From NCBI RefSeq assembly GCF_014489415.1, contig NZ_CP060822.1:434001-498000 (forward strand): DNA of 64,000 nt, read 5' to 3'. Position 1 is the stretch's first letter; the number at the start of each line of letters is the position of its first letter. Positions 61,539 through 64,000 of the stretch are shown here, piece after piece. The position numbers and the translations under genes are program-made. Origin of the DNA: Cylindrospermopsis curvispora GIHE-G1 (GTDB lineage: Bacteria > Cyanobacteriota > Cyanobacteriia > Cyanobacteriales > Nostocaceae). The notes below the pieces were generated by a model. It did not search any database, had not been told where the DNA came from, and saw nothing but the letters and a program-made list of their open reading frames with translations.

Positions 61539-62294
61539 GGCGTTGCATATTTGCGGGATGAATCAACTAAACGCGGGTATTACTTCATACTTTAAATAGT
61601 GAAGTAATAATTTAATTGAATACCTAAGCATATCTACAGATTTTGAATAGCATAGCGTTTTTCTATGTAGTCGCGCTAAGTAGTGACGTAAACGTGTATT
61701 TTCACCCTCTACCCTAGTCATATATGTTTTGCTCACAATATGATCCTCTGGCTGAATAAAACTCGGATAAACCCTCCACCCATCAGTAACATAAAAAAAG
61801 CATTGCCAGAGTTTAACGATGTCCCACAAAGGTTGAAATGCTTGTGAGCTGTGGTCTCCCACAACCCAAGCCAGGATATTTTTACGGAAGTGATTTACTG
61901 CTGTCCACAACCATATTTTGTTTTTTTTTGATCCCACAAAGGTCTCCAACTCATCAAGCTCACCTACCAAGGGTGTTTCCTCAACTGGTGGAGCATCTGG
62001 AAGTATGGAACCAATTTGTTTTAGCCAGTAAATAATAGTTGTATGATGAACGCCTTTATCGCGTTCAATTGCTCTAAATCCCATACCGTTAATATAAGAG
62101 CGCAGGCAACTTTGTTTAACTTCTTCTGAATAACCTTTAGGTGGACTATAGACATCGATAAATTGACGACCACAATCAACACAAATGTGATTTTGTTTAC
62201 CTCGACGTTTGCCATTCTTTCTGATTTTGGAAGACCCGCAGTTTGGACAATGCACAGTAGATTACCTCAATTCATACCTCTATTATGCAACGCC
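61539..62294 (-). mobile_element. IS1-family insertion sequence, complete
   Basis: 756 bp bounded by imperfect inverted repeats of about 26 bp: GGCGTTGCATATTTGCGGGA at 61539 and, inverted, GGCGTTGCATAATAGAGGTA ending at 62294. The flanks (..CTTTTCC | AAAATTCC..) share no direct repeat, and belong to different genes, so a deletion followed insertion or the ends were exchanged. Confidence 0.88.
61563..62255 (-). CDS. IS1-family transposase
   Basis: 230 residues in one ORF. An N-terminal zinc ribbon (CPNCGSSKIRKNGKRRGKQN, HICVDCGRQF), a helix-turn-helix (GFRAIERDKGVHHTTIIYWL), then the DDE core with DELETFVGSKKNK, VVGDHSSQAF, YVTDGWRVY and RVEGENTRLRHYLARLHRKT. No frameshift between InsA and InsB parts, as usual for cyanobacterial IS1 relatives. 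Likely active. Confidence 0.92.
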   Translation of the reverse strand: MHCPNCGSSKIRKNGKRRGKQNHICVDCGRQFIDVYSPPKGYSEEVKQSCLRSYINGMGFRAIERDKGVHHTTIIYWLKQIGSILPDAPPVEETPLVGELDELETFVGSKKNKIWLWTAVNHFRKNILAWVVGDHSSQAFQPLWDIVKLWQCFFYVTDGWRVYPSFIQPEDHIVSKTYMTRVEGENTRLRHYLARLHRKTLCYSKSVDMLRYSIKLLLHYLKYEVIPAFS

Positions 62295-62488
62295 AAAATT
62301 CCTAAAACTTGACGAGTAATATCTGGTTCCCAAACTCGAAAGTGTAAAAAAAGTAGTCCGCTGAATAGAATGTAAGCTGTAAACAGCAATGCTAATTCAC
62401 TGACTAATTTGCTCCCTACAACGAACTGCTTTCTATCTAAGGTCTGTATTTCCGACATAAAGGTATCTGTTATTTTATTTAAGGTCAT
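62295..62488 (-). pseudogene. Membrane protein, N-terminal fragment
   Basis: The frame begins at an ATGA overlap with the rffA stop (ATG 62488): MTLNKITDTFMSEIQTLD, then the helix ELALLFTAYILFSGLLFLHF and RVWEPDITRQVLGIL, where the IS1 element cuts it. It follows a sugar aminotransferase, so it may have been a glycan membrane enzyme or transporter. Family not recognised. Confidence 0.6.
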
Positions 62489-63630
62489 AGTAGCTTGTTG
62501 CAAAGAAACCTATTAACACTTTCAACAGTGGCTTCAATTTGTGAGAATTCTAGTTGGGGAAACATAGGCAATCTTAACAGACAATCCGAAAGATGATTGG
62601 TATTTTCCATGGAACCGTGAACTTTTGTTAGGCGATGACCTGCTGGAGAACTATGTAGCGGAACATAATGAAACACCGCATTAATCCCCTGAGATTTTAG
62701 CATCTTAATTAGTTGGGTACGAGTTTCTAAATCCTCCACAAGAATATAATACATGTGTCCGTTGTGCTGGCAATGGTCAGGAACAATTGGACGACGCAAT
62801 TTACCAGCTTTTTCTAATGGCTCTAGCAGTTGATGATAATATCCCCACACTTTTAAACGACTTTTAATAATCTCTTTTGCTTCCTCAAATTGAGCATATA
62901 AAAAAGCAGCAATTAATTCTCCAGGTAGGTAGCTAGAACCTTTATCTATCCATGTGTATTTATCAACCTCTCCTCTAAAAAACTGGCTACGGTTTGTTCC
63001 TTTTTCTCTGATGATTTCCGCTTCCTCTATAAACCTGGGGTTATTAATCACTAATGCACCCCCTTCACCAGAAATAATATTTTTGGTTTCATGAAAACTA
63101 AAACAACCCAAATCCCCAAAACTACCCAAGGGTTTGCCTTTGTAATATGCTAGCAATCCCTGGGCCGCATCTTCAATTAAGAGTAGGTTATTCTTGGTGG
63201 CAATTGACTTCAGGGTATCCATTTCACAACCCACTCCCGCATAATGCACGGGTACAATGGCACGGGTACGAGGGGTGATTGCTGCTTCTACTAAAGTTTC
63301 ATCTAAATTGAGAGTGTCATACCTAATATCAACAAATACCGGCACTGCTCCTCTGAGTACAAAAGCATTAGCTGTGGAAACAAAGGTATAACTGGGCATA
63401 ATCACCTCATCCCCTGGTTCCAGTTCGCCTAAAATGGCTGACATTTCTAATGCAGCAGTACAAGAATGAGTTAACAGAGCTTTATGACAGTTGGTCTGAT
63501 TTTCTAACCAACGATGGCATTTTTGTGTAAATTGACCATCTCCAGCAAGTTGTCCTGCGTGGTGAGCTTGGCTGATGTACCAAAGCTCTTTTCCAGTCAT
63601 ATAGGGTTTGTTAAAAGGTATTTTATTCAT
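62485..63630 (-). CDS. rffA: dTDP-4-amino-4,6-dideoxygalactose transaminase
   Basis: Start set at MNKIPFNKPYMTGKELWYI (63630), the standard WecE/RffA beginning. ALLTHSCTAALEMSAILG, GDEVIMPSYTFVSTANAFVL, LIEDAAQGL and FSFHETKNIISGEGGALVIN (PLP lysine) are clear DegT-family motifs. It transfers an amino group to dTDP-4-keto-6-deoxyglucose, giving dTDP-Fuc4N for a glycan. Its last ~65 codons are duplicated at 36765-36974. Confidence 0.92.
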   Translation of the reverse strand: MNKIPFNKPYMTGKELWYISQAHHAGQLAGDGQFTQKCHRWLENQTNCHKALLTHSCTAALEMSAILGELEPGDEVIMPSYTFVSTANAFVLRGAVPVFVDIRYDTLNLDETLVEAAITPRTRAIVPVHYAGVGCEMDTLKSIATKNNLLLIEDAAQGLLAYYKGKPLGSFGDLGCFSFHETKNIISGEGGALVINNPRFIEEAEIIREKGTNRSQFFRGEVDKYTWIDKGSSYLPGELIAAFLYAQFEEAKEIIKSRLKVWGYYHQLLEPLEKAGKLRRPIVPDHCQHNGHMYYILVEDLETRTQLIKMLKSQGINAVFHYVPLHSSPAGHRLTKVHGSMENTNHLSDCLLRLPMFPQLEFSQIEATVESVNRFLCNKLL

Positions 63631-63640
63631 ATTCTTTTGT

Positions 63641-64000
63641 TTATGATTTATGGGCAATAATCAATAAAGAACCACCCAGGGGTAGGGAAATGCCCAGTTT
63701 AATCAACCACCGCTCTGCATCCAAAATTTTTTCTAGCAGGTAATTTAAGGTGCTACTGATTTTGAATTCGCTGATTGGGTCATAATTCTGGGGATGATGG
63801 CGGTTTTTGACCCGAGAAATGAGCATTAAGGGGAGCAGTAAGGATACAAATGATGTGGCTTTAACTACTTTAAAACCCGCCTTTTGCAGTTTATAGATTA
63901 AGTTTTGCCTAACATACCGCCGAAAATGATGAGCATGGGTATCCGATGGACTCCATAACCAAGGATGCTGGGGAACCGTCAGTATTATACCCCCCCCCAT
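63641..64000 (-). CDS. SAM-dependent methyltransferase, cut by window edge
   Basis: Only the C-terminal ~119 codons are in the window: GGGIILTVPQHPWLWSPSDT then HHFRRYVRQNLIYKLQKAGF, usual for methyltransferases next to dTDP-Fuc4N genes. A G9 tract (63990-63998 on the plus strand as C9) encodes the GGG; the apparent Met at the edge is probably not a start. It ends 11 bp before rffA. Confidence 0.8.
   Translation of the reverse strand: MGGGIILTVPQHPWLWSPSDTHAHHFRRYVRQNLIYKLQKAGFKVVKATSFVSLLLPLMLISRVKNRHHPQNYDPISEFKISSTLNYLLEKILDAERWLIKLGISLPLGGSLLIIAHKS

Noticed and set aside
1-64000. tRNA, rRNA or known riboswitch genes
   Set aside because: I found no cloverleaf, rRNA-like or recognisable riboswitch sequence in the gene-free stretches.

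Overview
The window looks like cyanobacterial chromosome. HIP1 octamers (GCGATCGC) are scattered throughout, the DNA is moderately AT-rich, and there are typical cyanobacterial families (DUF29, DUF4351/Rpn-like proteins, DUF4160-DUF2442, a HepA/MsbA-like exporter, cadherin-repeat giant proteins) plus dispersed GCGATTGC..GCAATCGC palindromes. A filamentous (Nostocales-type) host is my guess; I cannot fix a genus. Almost every gene lies on the minus strand. The region is an accessory surface-glycan island heavily worked over by insertion sequences and repeat recombination, so about a third of the recognisable genes are truncated, frameshifted or chimeric.

Layout. 1-8.0 kb: a decayed glycan region with methyltransferase and fucosyltransferase pieces, a split FkbM methyltransferase, a Wzy-like membrane protein, a GT2 transferase, IS remnants and a Wzx-type flippase. 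8.0-14.5 kb: two methyltransferases, then a tight operon (several ATGA overlaps) for a CDP-activated, probably C-methyl-branched 6-deoxysugar: glucose-1-P cytidylyltransferase, CDP-glucose 4,6-dehydratase, 3,5-epimerase-like, C-methyltransferase, reductase/epimerase. 14.6-25.5 kb: a repeat and toxin/nuclease junkyard with a broken lhgO, tandem and dispersed copies of an Rpn-like DUF4351 nuclease family, DUF2442/DUF4160, DUF29, a collapsed hicBA, vapBC and many gene fragments. 25.5-34.8 kb: one giant ORF (3109 codons) of cadherin/Ig-like repeats whose first ~33 residues come from a glycosyltransferase. 34.8-47.6 kb: a glycan assembly block (methyltransferases, GT4 and GT2 transferases, an ABC exporter, and a protein with bacterial sialyltransferase motifs) with many fragments between. 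47.6-52.6 kb: intact hicBA, pseudaminic acid synthase, a GNAT protein and more Rpn-like copies. 52.6-61.5 kb: a nonulosonic-acid (pseudaminic-type) biosynthesis and modification operon. 61.5-64 kb: an IS1-family element cutting pseC, a dTDP-4-amino-4,6-dideoxygalactose transaminase and a methyltransferase cut by the window edge.

How it works together (inference): the pse genes make and modify a nonulosonic acid. PseC-like, PseG-PseH fusion, PseI and a cytidylyltransferase form the backbone. PIG-L deacetylase, formyltransferase, a WbuX/Y/Z-type amidotransferase triad, a radical SAM enzyme and a methylase decorate it. The sialyltransferase-like protein is a candidate to transfer it, and the GT2/GT4 enzymes, Wzx-like flippase, Wzy-like polymerase and ABC exporter build and export the glycan. 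PseB and the 5' third of pseC are not in this window, so the pathway needs help from elsewhere or is inactive.

Most interesting observations: a 13-bp x3 tandem repeat at the pseGH/formyltransferase junction that sets the reading frame between the two; a family of Rpn-like nuclease genes with a 12-bp minisatellite and a shared 3' cassette; two dispersed structured repeat families (R1, R2); and several chimeric junctions, one exactly at a HIP1 site.
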